A DNA stretch of 64,000 bases from Tamaricihabitans halophyticus (GTDB lineage Bacteria; Actinomycetota; Actinomycetes; Mycobacteriales; Pseudonocardiaceae), in assembly GCF_004340875.1 (NCBI RefSeq), contig NZ_SLXQ01000013.1, positions 1 to 64,000 of the forward strand, read 5' to 3'. The position numbers and the translations under genes were made by a program. The notes under the pieces are model-generated. The model was not told where the DNA came from. It saw only the letters and a program-made list of their open reading frames with translations, and made no database searches. The first letter of the stretch is position 1; the number at the start of each line of letters is the position of its first letter. Shown in pieces: positions 47,776 to 55,932 of this stretch.

Positions 47776-48780
47776 ATGCCCACGCCTTGGAAACAGTCGC
47801 CGCTGAACGTGCTGCGCGGCAGCATGATCGGTGCGGTGGAAACCGTGCCCGGAGTAAGCGGCGGCACGATCGCCCTGGTGACCGGTGTCTATGGCCGGAT
47901 CATCGACTCCGCGAGCCATCTGATCTCCGGGCTACGACTGTTGATCAGCGATGGCCTCAAGGGGCGCGGCCTGGCCAGGGCGAAGGCTCAATTGCGCGCG
48001 GTGGACTGGGCCGTGGTGCTGCCGGTCCTGGTTGGCATGGTCGTTGGCCTACTGCTGGCGGCTCGGCTACTGGAACCAGTGTGGGAGCACTACCCACAGC
48101 AGGCGTTCGGGCTGTTCTTCGGGATGATCCTGGTCTCCGTAGTGATCCCGCTACGGGCAATGGAAAGCCTGCCGCGGGGCAGGGACTACCCGCTGATGGC
48201 GGGGGCTGTCGTGGCCGCCTGGCTGCTCACCGGGCTGCCATCCGGCGATATTCCGGATCCGCCACTGTGGTTCGTGAGTATCGTCGTCGCGTTCGCCGTG
48301 GCCGCGCTCGCGTTGCCGGGCCTTTCCGGGGCATTCGTGTTGATGATCGTCGGGATCTACGCGCCGACACTCAGCGCGGTCAACGAGCGAGACTTCGCCT
48401 ACCTCGGCGCCGCCCTGCTTGGTGCGATTGTCGGTTTCGGACTGTTTGTCAAGGTTCTGCAATGGCTGCTACAACATCGCCGACAGGCCACGCTCGCGGT
48501 GATGACCGGGCTGATGATCGGCTCACTGCGCGCGCTGTGGCCATGGCAGGACGGTGATCGAGCGCTGCTCGCGCCAAGCGGTGATGCGATCGGCTTGGTG
48601 GTGGCACTGATGGTGGTTGGTGCCGCGATAGTGGCCTTGATCATCTTCGTGGAAGCGCGATTCGCCGGCACTGATCCGAAGAGCCTGGTCGCGCCCGCGC
48701 CCGAGCCCGCCGAGCCGGCGTGGCCGGAGCGCGAGCCCAGCGAGGACGAAGCACCAACACGCCCCCGCCAACCTCGCTAA
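47776..48780 (+). CDS. DUF368 family undecaprenyl-phosphate transporter (PopT-like)
   Basis: This 334-residue protein has about nine spans and the DUF368 hallmark: RGSMIGAVETVPGVSGGTIALVTG near the start and a second half-copy (ALALPGLSGAFVLMIVGIY) later. DUF368 members, recently named PopT, bring undecaprenyl phosphate back across the membrane. ATG 47776 is chosen because the family starts there. The TAA stop is followed at once by the CA core of the IS110 element. A proline/glutamate-rich tail ends the protein. Confidence 0.92.
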   Translation: MPTPWKQSPLNVLRGSMIGAVETVPGVSGGTIALVTGVYGRIIDSASHLISGLRLLISDGLKGRGLARAKAQLRAVDWAVVLPVLVGMVVGLLLAARLLEPVWEHYPQQAFGLFFGMILVSVVIPLRAMESLPRGRDYPLMAGAVVAAWLLTGLPSGDIPDPPLWFVSIVVAFAVAALALPGLSGAFVLMIVGIYAPTLSAVNERDFAYLGAALLGAIVGFGLFVKVLQWLLQHRRQATLAVMTGLMIGSLRALWPWQDGDRALLAPSGDAIGLVVALMVVGAAIVALIIFVEARFAGTDPKSLVAPAPEPAEPAWPEREPSEDEAPTRPRQPR

Positions 48781-48796
48781 CAGTGATGATGTGGGT

Positions 48797-48974
48797 GGGT
48801 GCCTCTCGGTGTGGGTGTGACCCGCTCTCTAACTGACTTTGGGTCTTGTTGTGGATCTGTCGGCCCGTGCCGGGAGGCACCCGTTCGCACTCACCGGTGT
48901 TGGCGTTGTGACCTGATAGGAGCCTGGCCTAGAGGTCCCATCACTGTTTTGTCCGTTCGCCTGGCTGGTGCGTG
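48797..48974 (+). ncRNA. Candidate IS110 bridge RNA
   Basis: The left non-coding end can fold into two stem-loops. The first is a 13-bp stem (48797-48809 GGGTGCCTCTCGG with 48870-48882, one G-U pair) and encloses CTCTCTAAC (48825-48833), which matches the left flank CTCGCTAAC at 8 of 9 positions: a likely target-guide loop. The second has outer stems CAC-CACC/GGTG-GTG (48888-48895/48967-48974) and GGCG/CGCC (48902-48905/48958-48961). It carries ATAGGAGC (48916-48923, identical to the right end) and CATCACTG (48939-48946, reverse complement of the left end), separated by a GGCC-TAGA-GGTC hairpin: a likely donor-guide loop. The exact RNA ends are unknown. Confidence 0.65.
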
Positions 48975-49009
48975 TTGCCCGTGTCAGTCGAGTAAAAAAA
49001 GGGGCAGCG

Positions 49010-50080
49010 ATGACTACCATCGCACACGATTCGGTCGAGGTCACTGGTGGTGTGGACACTCACAAAGACACTCATACCGTGGTGGCGGTTGATATGACGG
49101 GGCGAGTGTTGGGCACGGCCCAGTTCCCCGCGAACAGTGCTGGATATGCCCGTTTGCTGAGCTGGCTACGGTCTTTCGGGACACTGGTCCTGGTGGGTGT
49201 CGAGGGCACGGGTGTGTATGGCTCCGGACTGGTCCGCTACCTCACAGCCGAACGAACAGCGATCGTCGAGGTTGATCGCCCGAACCGCGCAACCCGCCGT
49301 CGGCGAGGGAAATCTGACCCCATCGATGCCGAAGCCGCCGCCCAGGCGGCCTTGTCGGCCCGGGGCACCAGCATCCCCAAAGACCGTGACGGCCGCGTCG
49401 AGGCCCTCCGCAACCTACGGGTAGCCCGCCGCAGCGCCATCACACAACGAGCCGACACACAACGACGCATGAAAGCCCTCATCGTCACCGCCCCCGACAC
49501 ACTGCGCCAACGACTCCGAGCACTCAGCGACCGTCAACTCATCCACACCTGCGCCACCACACGACCCGACCGCACCCGCGCCGCCGACCCCACCATCGCC
49601 ACCACACTCGCCCTACGACACCTCGCCCGACGACACCAACAACTCACCACCGACATCACCGAACTCGACGACCTCATCGCCCCCCTCGTCCACGCCATCA
49701 ACCCCCACCTATGCCACCTGTCCGGCGTCGGCCCCGACGTCGCCGGACAACTACTCGTCACCGCCGGCGACAACACCCACCGACTCCACTCCGAAGCCGC
49801 CTTCGCCATGCTCTGCGGCGCAGCACCCCTGCCCGCCTCCTCCGGCAACACCCACCGACACCGACTCAACCGCGGAGGCGACCGACAAGCCAACGCCGCA
49901 CTACACCGCATCGCCCTATGCCGCCTGCGATGGGACCACCACACCCGCAACTACGCCCAACAACGCACACACCAAGGCAAAACCAAAAAAGAAATCATCC
50001 GCTGCCTCAAACGCTACATAGCCCGCGAGATCTACAACACCCTCAACCAAACCACCCCACACACCCCTAGACATCCATAG
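49010..50080 (+). CDS. IS110-family transposase (bridge recombinase type)
   Basis: This 356-residue recombinase has the N-terminal DEDD RuvC-like domain: D16 in GGVDTHKD, E65 in VGVEGTGVYG, D103 and D106 in KSDPIDAEAA. The C-terminal Tnp_20 domain reads LCHLSGVGPDVAGQLL, LCGAAPLPASSGN (with the serine near 277-278) and NRGGDRQANAALHRIAL. All catalytic residues appear intact. The start ATG has GGGGCAG upstream; an in-frame GTG 14 codons earlier lacks support. From about 49440 on, the coding strand is very rich in C and A and poor in G, unlike its neighbours, a sign of separate origin. The stop codon lies within the right-end donor sequence. Confidence 0.93.
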   Translation: MTTIAHDSVEVTGGVDTHKDTHTVVAVDMTGRVLGTAQFPANSAGYARLLSWLRSFGTLVLVGVEGTGVYGSGLVRYLTAERTAIVEVDRPNRATRRRRGKSDPIDAEAAAQAALSARGTSIPKDRDGRVEALRNLRVARRSAITQRADTQRRMKALIVTAPDTLRQRLRALSDRQLIHTCATTRPDRTRAADPTIATTLALRHLARRHQQLTTDITELDDLIAPLVHAINPHLCHLSGVGPDVAGQLLVTAGDNTHRLHSEAAFAMLCGAAPLPASSGNTHRHRLNRGGDRQANAALHRIALCRLRWDHHTRNYAQQRTHQGKTKKEIIRCLKRYIAREIYNTLNQTTPHTPRHP

Positions 50081-50087
50081 GAGCATC

Positions 50088-50148
50088 CCTAAAGAACGCG
50101 GTCACGCCCCGTGGCCACAAGATCCTTGGGGAACGCGGTCACGGGGCG
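50088..50148. repeat. Dispersed repeat right of the IS110 element
   Basis: CCTAAAG, AACGCGGTCACG and a stem follow the insertion. The arms CGCCCCGTGGCC (50105-50116) and GGTCACGGGGCG (50137-50148) pair with one G-U. It shares GCGGTCACGGGGCG with the hairpin at 2608 and CCCTAAAGA with the 26-nt palindromes. It probably terminated DUF368 transcription before the insertion and may still end transcription of the M28 gene. Confidence 0.75.
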
Positions 50149-50161
50149 GCGCTCGTACTGG

Positions 50162-52246
50162 TTAGCGCGTGCCGCGGTCGGCGGCTTTCGCCGCGTCGTT
50201 CAACACGCCGGTGAGCAGCGCCAGATACTTCCGCGCGGTGGCCGTATCGCCGTCGTCCAGCGCGCCGTTCACGCCCGGTAGTTCCTGGACGGCGTAACCG
50301 GTGTACTCGCCGGGCGCGTACACCTGATGCCGGTACCAGTCCCTGCCGGGCAGCCCGCGCTCGCTGGTCAACGCCCGCTCCTGGGCAAGCACAGCCGCAC
50401 TCACCCGGTCGAACTCGGCTTGCTCGCCGCCGCTGTTGGTGAGTTGATCACGACGGCTCTCCAACCGTTCGGTCGCCTCCTGCCAGCGTGCCGCGACCTG
50501 CTTGGCGCCGGTGACGTTCAGCCCCCGGTCCGCGACGTCGTCGAGGTACCCCTGCACCGACTCGGCGTAGCTGGCGTAGCCGAGCTGCAGCACATCCGAC
50601 TGGGCCAGGCGTAGCCCCACCATCCCAGTCACCTGCGCGGCCTGTGCGTGGCCGATGTAGCCGGGATCGAGGAACTTGGACATCATCTGCAAATCATCGA
50701 TCGTGCTGTGATACTCCCCGCCAGGGGTGCTGAACCCCGCAGCAGCCGAGGCGATGCCGAGATGGTCGAGGAAGGCGGTGTAGTCCGAACCGCTGCCCAG
50801 CCGTCCTGGTTCCGGTTGTGCACCATCCGAGTTCGCCACCCAGTTGTCGTACACCGTGCCATGGTTCGGATCAGCCACGTCCTTGGTCACCGAGCGCAGC
50901 GTGTCATCCAGCGCCGGAACCGCATCCGCGCTGAAGTTCTTCCCGCCGGTGCCATCCATGTTCAGGTAGGCGACGGCGCCGTCCAGCAGGTCATCGGCGT
51001 ACTGCTCGGCGTACTCGGTGGAACCGAGCAGGCCGTACTCCTCGCCGTCCCAGCCGGCAAGCACGATGGTGCGCTCCGGCTGCCAACCCTGCTCGAGTAG
51101 TTTGGCCAACCCGTAGCCGATCTGCATGGTGGATACCCAGCCGCTGGTGTTGTCGGCCGCGCCGAAGGTCCAACCGTCGTAGTGCGCACCGATGACGATC
51201 TTCTCCTCCGGCTTGGTGCTACCGGGAATCTCCGCGACCACGTTGTTCACCGGAGTCTGCTCGTAGTCGATATCCAGGTTCAACTCGGCTTCCGTGCCAC
51301 CGGGGCCAACCTGATACGGGAAGTCCAGCCCGCCTTGCCACTCCTTCGGTGCTTCTGGCCCGTCCAGCGCCCGCAGTAACGGTTCCGCTGCACCGTAGGA
51401 GATCGGCGTCGTCGGGACCTGCGGCAGATTGCCGGCTTCTTCGGGATCCAGCCGATCGGTGCCGGGCACCGAAGGTTCGCCAGGCGTGAGTGGATCTCCC
51501 GGATAGTTGAAGATGTACTGCACACTGCCTCGCTGGATGGAATCCGCGGGACGCCACGGCCCTTCCGGGTACACTGGTCCCTGGCCGAAGCCATCGTCGG
51601 CAGGATCGGAGTAGATCAGCACGCCCTTGGCGCCGTGCTCTTCGGCCACTTTGGACTTGACGCCTCGAAAACTCTCGCCGTAGCGCACCAGCACGATCTT
51701 GTCCGTCACGTCCACGCCGAGTTCCTCGAGTTTGGCGTAGTCATCGGGCAGCCCGTAGTTGGCATAGACGACCTCGCCGGCCACGTCACCGGCGGGGGAG
51801 TAGGCGTTGTAGCCGACGACAAGATCGTCGTAGTGCTCCTCGTGGCTGGGGTAGGGCGCTTCCTTGACGCTGAGTTCGCGCTGCTGTGGTGCCGTCATCC
51901 GGACGCTGATGTCCCGTGGCGTGGAGGCATAGACGGAGTAGCTGTCCAGCTTCGCGTCCAGGCCCCATTCGCGAAGCTTGTCGACCGAGTAGTCGGCGCT
52001 CTCTCTGGCACCTTCGGTGCCGACCAGCTGGGGCTTGCTGGCCAGGGTGGTGCTCAGTTGTTTGGCTTGGGCGGGGTCGATGGACTCGCGGAACAGCTTC
52101 TCCAGCTCGCGTTGCTCCGTGGACCGGTCAGGGGTGAACCCGGGCAGCGGTTCTTGCTCAGCGACCGCACCGGGCGTCGCGGCGAACAGGGCTAACGCCG
52201 TTGTGGTGGCGAGCCCCAGCACATGAATTCGACGAATCGTTCGCAT
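50162..52246 (-). CDS. Secreted M28 family metallopeptidase with PA and dimer domains
   Basis: This 694-residue protein has a signal peptide (to about residue 29, ATPGAVA), a PA domain (about 130-260), the M28 catalytic domain (about 335-570) and a C-terminal transferrin-receptor-like dimer domain (about 590-690). This is the layout of glutamate carboxypeptidase II. Zinc ligands and catalytic residues are seen in IGAHYDGW, GAADNTSG, WDGEEYGLLGS, NMDGTG and EYHSTIDD. It likely acts outside the cell on acidic or C-terminal peptides. It is downstream of the deaminase gene on the same strand. Confidence 0.92.
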   Translation of the reverse strand: MRTIRRIHVLGLATTTALALFAATPGAVAEQEPLPGFTPDRSTEQRELEKLFRESIDPAQAKQLSTTLASKPQLVGTEGARESADYSVDKLREWGLDAKLDSYSVYASTPRDISVRMTAPQQRELSVKEAPYPSHEEHYDDLVVGYNAYSPAGDVAGEVVYANYGLPDDYAKLEELGVDVTDKIVLVRYGESFRGVKSKVAEEHGAKGVLIYSDPADDGFGQGPVYPEGPWRPADSIQRGSVQYIFNYPGDPLTPGEPSVPGTDRLDPEEAGNLPQVPTTPISYGAAEPLLRALDGPEAPKEWQGGLDFPYQVGPGGTEAELNLDIDYEQTPVNNVVAEIPGSTKPEEKIVIGAHYDGWTFGAADNTSGWVSTMQIGYGLAKLLEQGWQPERTIVLAGWDGEEYGLLGSTEYAEQYADDLLDGAVAYLNMDGTGGKNFSADAVPALDDTLRSVTKDVADPNHGTVYDNWVANSDGAQPEPGRLGSGSDYTAFLDHLGIASAAAGFSTPGGEYHSTIDDLQMMSKFLDPGYIGHAQAAQVTGMVGLRLAQSDVLQLGYASYAESVQGYLDDVADRGLNVTGAKQVAARWQEATERLESRRDQLTNSGGEQAEFDRVSAAVLAQERALTSERGLPGRDWYRHQVYAPGEYTGYAVQELPGVNGALDDGDTATARKYLALLTGVLNDAAKAADRGTR

Positions 52247-52303
52247 AGTGAACGATTAAACGACGGTTGTGCCGCAGGTCACCATCCCCCAGACGTCCGA
52301 AAT

Positions 52304-53308
52304 TCACGGTTTCGCTGCGTACTCGGTGATCTCATCGAGTAGTCGGCGCTGCCGCTCGTGCGGCAAGAACGACGCGCGGATGGAATTGGTCGCCAGCTCG
52401 TACAGTCGTGCCTCCGGGATGGCCAGCTGTTCGTGGATCGCCGCGAAGTTGTCGCCGACGTAACCGCCGAAGTACGCGGGATCGTCCGAGTTGATCGTGA
52501 CGAGCAGCCCTTCGTCAAGCAGTCGCGGCAGTGTGTGCGCGGCGAGATCCGGGAACCCGCCAAGCCGCACGTTGGACAACGGGCAGACGGTCAGCGGGAT
52601 CTGCTCGATCCGCAACCGGCGGACCAACTCCGCGTCCTCCAGCGCCCGGATGCCATGGTCGATTCGGTGCACGCCCAGTTCGTCCAGCGCCTGCCGGACG
52701 TATTCCGGCGGCCCTTCCTCGCCGGCGTGTGCCACCGTGCGCAAGCCCAACTTGGCCGCTTGGCGGAAGACCTCGGTGAATCCCGCCGGCGGATAGCCCA
52801 CTTCGGCGGAGTCAAGGCCAACCCCGATGATCTGGTCCAGGTGTGGTTCGGCGGCACGCAGCGTTTCCATCGCCGACTCGGCGGATTCATCCCGCAGGAA
52901 GCACAGGATGAGCTCGGCCGAGGTCTCGGGCGCGGCGTCGCGAACCGCCGCGCTCAGGCCGTTGATCACGGTCGCGATCGGCACGCCACGGCGGGTGTGC
53001 GCCTGCGGGTCGAAGAAGATCTCCGCATGCCGGACTCCTTGCGCGGCGGCGCGCGTCAGGTAAGCACTGGCGAGATCGGCGAAGTCGCGTTCGGTGCGCA
53101 GCACCGCCATATTCGCGTAGTAGATATCTAAAAAGGACTGTAGGTCGGTGAACCGGTAGCGCGCCCGCAGCTCGTCCACCGAGTCGTACGCCAGCGGCAC
53201 CTGGTTGCGGGCGGCGAGATCGAACACCATCTCGGGTTCGAGCGTGCCCTCGATATGGACGTGCAGCTCGGCCTTCGGGATTCGCGAAATACCGGGTTCG
53301 CTTGGCAT
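52304..53308 (-). CDS. Adenosine/adenine deaminase family protein (adenine-deaminase type)
   Basis: This 334-residue amidohydrolase has KAELHVHIEGTL (metal HxH), HAGEEGPPEYVRQAL (glutamate and histidine), RIDHG, and SDDPAYFGGYVGDN. The last motif is typical of prokaryotic type II adenine deaminase (related to fungal Aah1), whereas adenosine deaminase has a shorter DDP loop. So adenine to hypoxanthine is the best guess. ATG 53308 is used; the open frame upstream to 53899 has no family match. It is 14 bp behind the small HTH gene. Confidence 0.88.
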   Translation of the reverse strand: MPSEPGISRIPKAELHVHIEGTLEPEMVFDLAARNQVPLAYDSVDELRARYRFTDLQSFLDIYYANMAVLRTERDFADLASAYLTRAAAQGVRHAEIFFDPQAHTRRGVPIATVINGLSAAVRDAAPETSAELILCFLRDESAESAMETLRAAEPHLDQIIGVGLDSAEVGYPPAGFTEVFRQAAKLGLRTVAHAGEEGPPEYVRQALDELGVHRIDHGIRALEDAELVRRLRIEQIPLTVCPLSNVRLGGFPDLAAHTLPRLLDEGLLVTINSDDPAYFGGYVGDNFAAIHEQLAIPEARLYELATNSIRASFLPHERQRRLLDEITEYAAKP

Positions 53309-53322
53309 AGCGGGGACGATAC

Positions 53323-53559
53323 CTAACGCTGCCTTCCGCCCTGCCGACGTTTCGCGGTTACCGCCTGTGGCCTGCAGCCGCAGGCGGCCGCGGTATCCGC
53401 GCCATGCTGCCAGGCGCGCACCGAGTCGGTGTGTACCGACCAGCGGCCGTTCGGCACCCGCTGGTGCCCGTGCAGCTCGCCGGATTCCAGCGCGAGGTAG
53501 ATCCGCACTGGATTGCGTTCGACGAGCTCCGCCACTTCCTTGGGAGTCAGCCAGGTCAT
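53323..53559 (-). CDS. 78-residue excisionase-like HTH protein
   Basis: This small protein has the HTH_17 pattern LTPKEVAELVERNPVRIYLALESGEL (in two parts) followed by NGRWSVHTDSVRAW, the wing of MerR-like helix-turn-helix proteins. The C-terminus is basic (KRRQGGRQR) and holds a CGC motif (AAACGCRP). Such proteins can be phage excisionases or small regulators; no integrase is near. It is 14 bp ahead of the deaminase gene on the same strand, so a regulatory role for that operon is possible. Confidence 0.78.
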   Translation of the reverse strand: MTWLTPKEVAELVERNPVRIYLALESGELHGHQRVPNGRWSVHTDSVRAWQHGADTAAACGCRPQAVTAKRRQGGRQR

Positions 53560-53666
53560 GTTCCCGTCCTAGTGACCGAGACCACGGGGCGCCCGATGAG
53601 TTGTCCGGTTTCACCTGGTTGCGCAGACTGCTAACCCGAGTAGGGCACGAATAGGGTGGGGAATCG

Positions 53667-54335
53667 ATGGCTGATACCCACCCAAACAGGTTGCCTCGTG
53701 GCCAGGCTCCCGCCGCGCTACTGCGCTTCGGGTTGCCCTGGTTCGCCGGAGTGCGGCCGGTAGTGCCGGAGCGACCGCACGTATGGGCCGGCGGGGTGGT
53801 ACGCCGACCCAGCCAGTTCGACCTGGCCGAGTTACTCGCCCTGCCGCGCCAGCATGCGCGGCGCGCGGATCTGCACTGCGTCACCACCTGGAGCGCCACG
53901 GACCTGAGCTGGAGCGGAGTGTCGTTTCGCGCGGTCCACGAGCTGCTTGCCGAACGGGTTCAGCCGCATCCCGGCTGCCGGTGGGTGCGCTTCACCGGGC
54001 TGGACGGCTACCGGAGCTGCCTGGCTCTCGACGACGCACTGGCCGATGATGTGTTGCTGGCCGATGCCCTCAACGGCCAGCAACTGACGGTCGACGAGGG
54101 CGCGCCGGCACGGCTGGTAGCTCCCGCGCATTACGGCTACAAGAGTGTCCGGCACGTCTGCGCGATCGAGTACCTGCGCGCCTACGACTCCGGTTCGGCG
54201 CGGTGGCTCGGCCATCCGCGTGCTCGGGTGGCTCGGGAGGAGCGCAGCCGGTTCCTGCCCGGCCGGGCGTGGCGACCGATCTGGCGCGCGTTACTACCGC
54301 GTGTCCGGGCCCGCTACGCGCGAAGCCACGGCTGA
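53667..54335 (+). CDS. Molybdopterin-dependent (sulfite oxidase-fold) oxidoreductase
   Basis: This 222-residue protein matches the Oxidored_molyb domain. The Mo ligand cysteine lies in LHCVTTW; VRFTGLDGYRSCLALDDAL and DEGAPARLVAPAHYGYKSVRHV follow. It lacks the C-terminal dimer domain of sulfite oxidases and a Tat signal, so it is a short cytosolic form, closer to MsrP-like proteins. The electron partner is unknown. Confidence 0.85.
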   Translation: MADTHPNRLPRGQAPAALLRFGLPWFAGVRPVVPERPHVWAGGVVRRPSQFDLAELLALPRQHARRADLHCVTTWSATDLSWSGVSFRAVHELLAERVQPHPGCRWVRFTGLDGYRSCLALDDALADDVLLADALNGQQLTVDEGAPARLVAPAHYGYKSVRHVCAIEYLRAYDSGSARWLGHPRARVAREERSRFLPGRAWRPIWRALLPRVRARYARSHG

Positions 54336-54351
54336 ATCGCCGGACGGCGGC

Positions 54352-54816
54352 CTATTCGCGCTCGGCGATGCCCTTGATCGCCGCGAGCGTGGCGGGGATG
54401 CCGGTGCGCGCGGACCGGATTCGGTGCTGCACCTGGTTCGGAGCGTCGTCGCCGAACTTCTCATCGAAGAACTCGAGGCCGGCGGGCAGAAACTCCCACG
54501 ACTCGGTCAGCCGGGTAGCGTCATCCACCGGTTCCAGCGTGTAGCTCCAGCGCACCAGGTTCCCGTTCACCACCCAGGTGAACTCCTTACCGCGTTCCGC
54601 GACCAGCACCTTGGACCTGGTTTCCCAGGTCCGGCCGGGTTCTTCGTTCCGCCCGTTGAACCAAGCGCCGGCATAGGGGCCGGCGCCCTCATCCCACCAG
54701 CATTCCTTGCACACCGGGCTCCACTCGCCGGTTCGCGTGACATCGGAAACCAGGTCGTACAGCTTTTCCGGGGAACAGGCGACGACGATCGACTCTTGGT
54801 AGGTCAGTTCGCTCAT
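54352..54816 (-). CDS. SRPBCC (START-like) family protein
   Basis: This 154-residue protein has the polyketide-cyclase/dehydrase-like fold: ESIVVACSPEKLYDLVSDVTRTGEWSP (in parts), a long lipid-cavity strand (WVVNGNLVRWSYTLEPVDDATRLTESW). It may bind a hydrophobic ligand; its role is unknown. It converges with the molybdopterin gene with a 16-bp gap. Confidence 0.88.
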   Translation of the reverse strand: MSELTYQESIVVACSPEKLYDLVSDVTRTGEWSPVCKECWWDEGAGPYAGAWFNGRNEEPGRTWETRSKVLVAERGKEFTWVVNGNLVRWSYTLEPVDDATRLTESWEFLPAGLEFFDEKFGDDAPNQVQHRIRSARTGIPATLAAIKGIAERE

Positions 54817-54879
54817 GCGGCCATGCTAAGTGCTTGATCCGTGCTCCGGGACCGGTAACGCTCGGTTCGCGACCGCGGG

Positions 54880-55866
54880 TTACCCGACCTGTCCGGCATC
54901 GACCAGCGCGCGAACGCGAGCCAGCCGGTTGCGCCACCAGCTGGTCTCGGCCGGTGCGTAGCGTTCGAGCAGGGTTGCTTCCGGCGCCGGTGGTGTGCGG
55001 GGTACGGGCAGGTAGCCGTCGACTGGGCGGAACCCGTCGGCTTCGGCCACCAGGTCCTGCTCCAGCAGCGAAAGGGTGCCGAGGCCGCAGGCGAAGTCCA
55101 GTTCGGGCAGCGCGCCGGCGAGCGCGAGCTGTGCCGCCAGTCCGACGCTGGTTTCCAGCGCGGAGGAGACCACACACGGCAGCCCGGCGGCTTCCGCGAC
55201 CCGCAGGGCACGCCGCACCCCGCCGAGGGGCGTGCATTTGATCACCGCGATATCCGCCGCCCCCGCGACGGCCACCCGCAGCGGATCCTCGGCCCGCCGG
55301 ATGGACTCGTCGGCCGCGACACGTACCGCCACTTTCCTTCGCACGGCGGCGAGCTCGTCGATGGTGCGGCACGGTTGTTCGACGTATTCGAGACCGTGCG
55401 CCGCCCGGTCGAGCTGGCGGATCTGGGACACCGCGGCGTCGGTGTCCCAGGCTCCGTTGGCATCGACCCGGATCGCGCCCGCTGGGCCGAGGGCGGCGCG
55501 GACGGCCTCCACCCGAGCGAGGTCTTCGGCGAGCGCTCCGGGATGGTCGGCAACCTTGACCTTGGCGGTTCGGCACCCGGAGCTGGCGACGAGCTCGTAG
55601 GCACGCTGCGGGTTCACCGTGGGCACGGTGCAGTTGATCGGAACGCGGTCCCGTACCGGCTCGGGCCAACCCATCGTGCACTGTTCGATCGCGGTTGCCA
55701 GCCATGCGGCCGATGTGGCGTCGTCGTAGTCGGCGAACGGGCAGAACTCACCCCAGCCGGCGGGACCTTCGAGCAACATGCCTTCGCGCACGGTGATTCC
55801 ACGGAACCGGGCGCGCATCGGGATCGCGTAGCTCCGGGCTCCAGCGAAGTCGATCTCGTTCGTCAT
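54880..55866 (-). CDS. menC: o-Succinylbenzoate synthase
   Basis: This 328-residue enolase-superfamily enzyme makes o-succinylbenzoate in menaquinone synthesis. The KxK pair is in TAKVKVADH. Metal ligands lie in IRVDANGAW, YVEQPC and VAADESI; the second lysine is in VIKCTPLGG. Actinobacterial MenC is of this size. No other men genes are in the window, so the assignment rests on sequence pattern; a related muconate lactonizing or dipeptide epimerase activity is less likely. Confidence 0.85.
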   Translation of the reverse strand: MTNEIDFAGARSYAIPMRARFRGITVREGMLLEGPAGWGEFCPFADYDDATSAAWLATAIEQCTMGWPEPVRDRVPINCTVPTVNPQRAYELVASSGCRTAKVKVADHPGALAEDLARVEAVRAALGPAGAIRVDANGAWDTDAAVSQIRQLDRAAHGLEYVEQPCRTIDELAAVRRKVAVRVAADESIRRAEDPLRVAVAGAADIAVIKCTPLGGVRRALRVAEAAGLPCVVSSALETSVGLAAQLALAGALPELDFACGLGTLSLLEQDLVAEADGFRPVDGYLPVPRTPPAPEATLLERYAPAETSWWRNRLARVRALVDAGQVG

Positions 55867-55932
55867 CGGGCGTCTCCTCGGCCAGCAGCTCGTGCCATGA
55901 GCTTCCCATGCGCGCGGCCACCGTGGAGTGGA

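Larger units (their letters stand above)
48781..50085 (+). mobile_element. IS110-family insertion sequence with predicted ends
   Basis: The element carries one transposase gene, a 229-nt non-coding left end and almost no right end, as expected for the IS110 group. Ends are placed by three facts seen in the sequence. First, a shared CA dinucleotide sits at 48781-48782 and 50084-50085. Second, donor-guide 8-mers in the left end match both termini. Third, the flanks, when joined, resemble the dispersed repeat (CTCGCTAAC on the left, CCTAAAGAACGCGGTCACG on the right). No target duplication or terminal inverted repeats are seen, typical for IS110. The inserted copy sits right behind the DUF368 stop codon. 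Confidence 0.85.

Noticed and set aside
48837-48843. CTTTGGG as the right target guide of the bridge RNA
   Set aside because: It pairs with CCTAAAG with one G-T pair, but is offset from the core by two bases, so it does not match the donor-guide pattern. It is kept only as a weak candidate.
53323-53559. A prophage or integrative element marked by the excisionase-like gene
   Set aside because: No integrase, attachment repeats or phage genes are seen around it; HTH_17 proteins also act as ordinary regulators.
53309-53899. N-terminal extension of the deaminase
   Set aside because: It runs over the HTH gene and has no similarity to amidohydrolases; the ATG at 53308 begins just before the metal motif.
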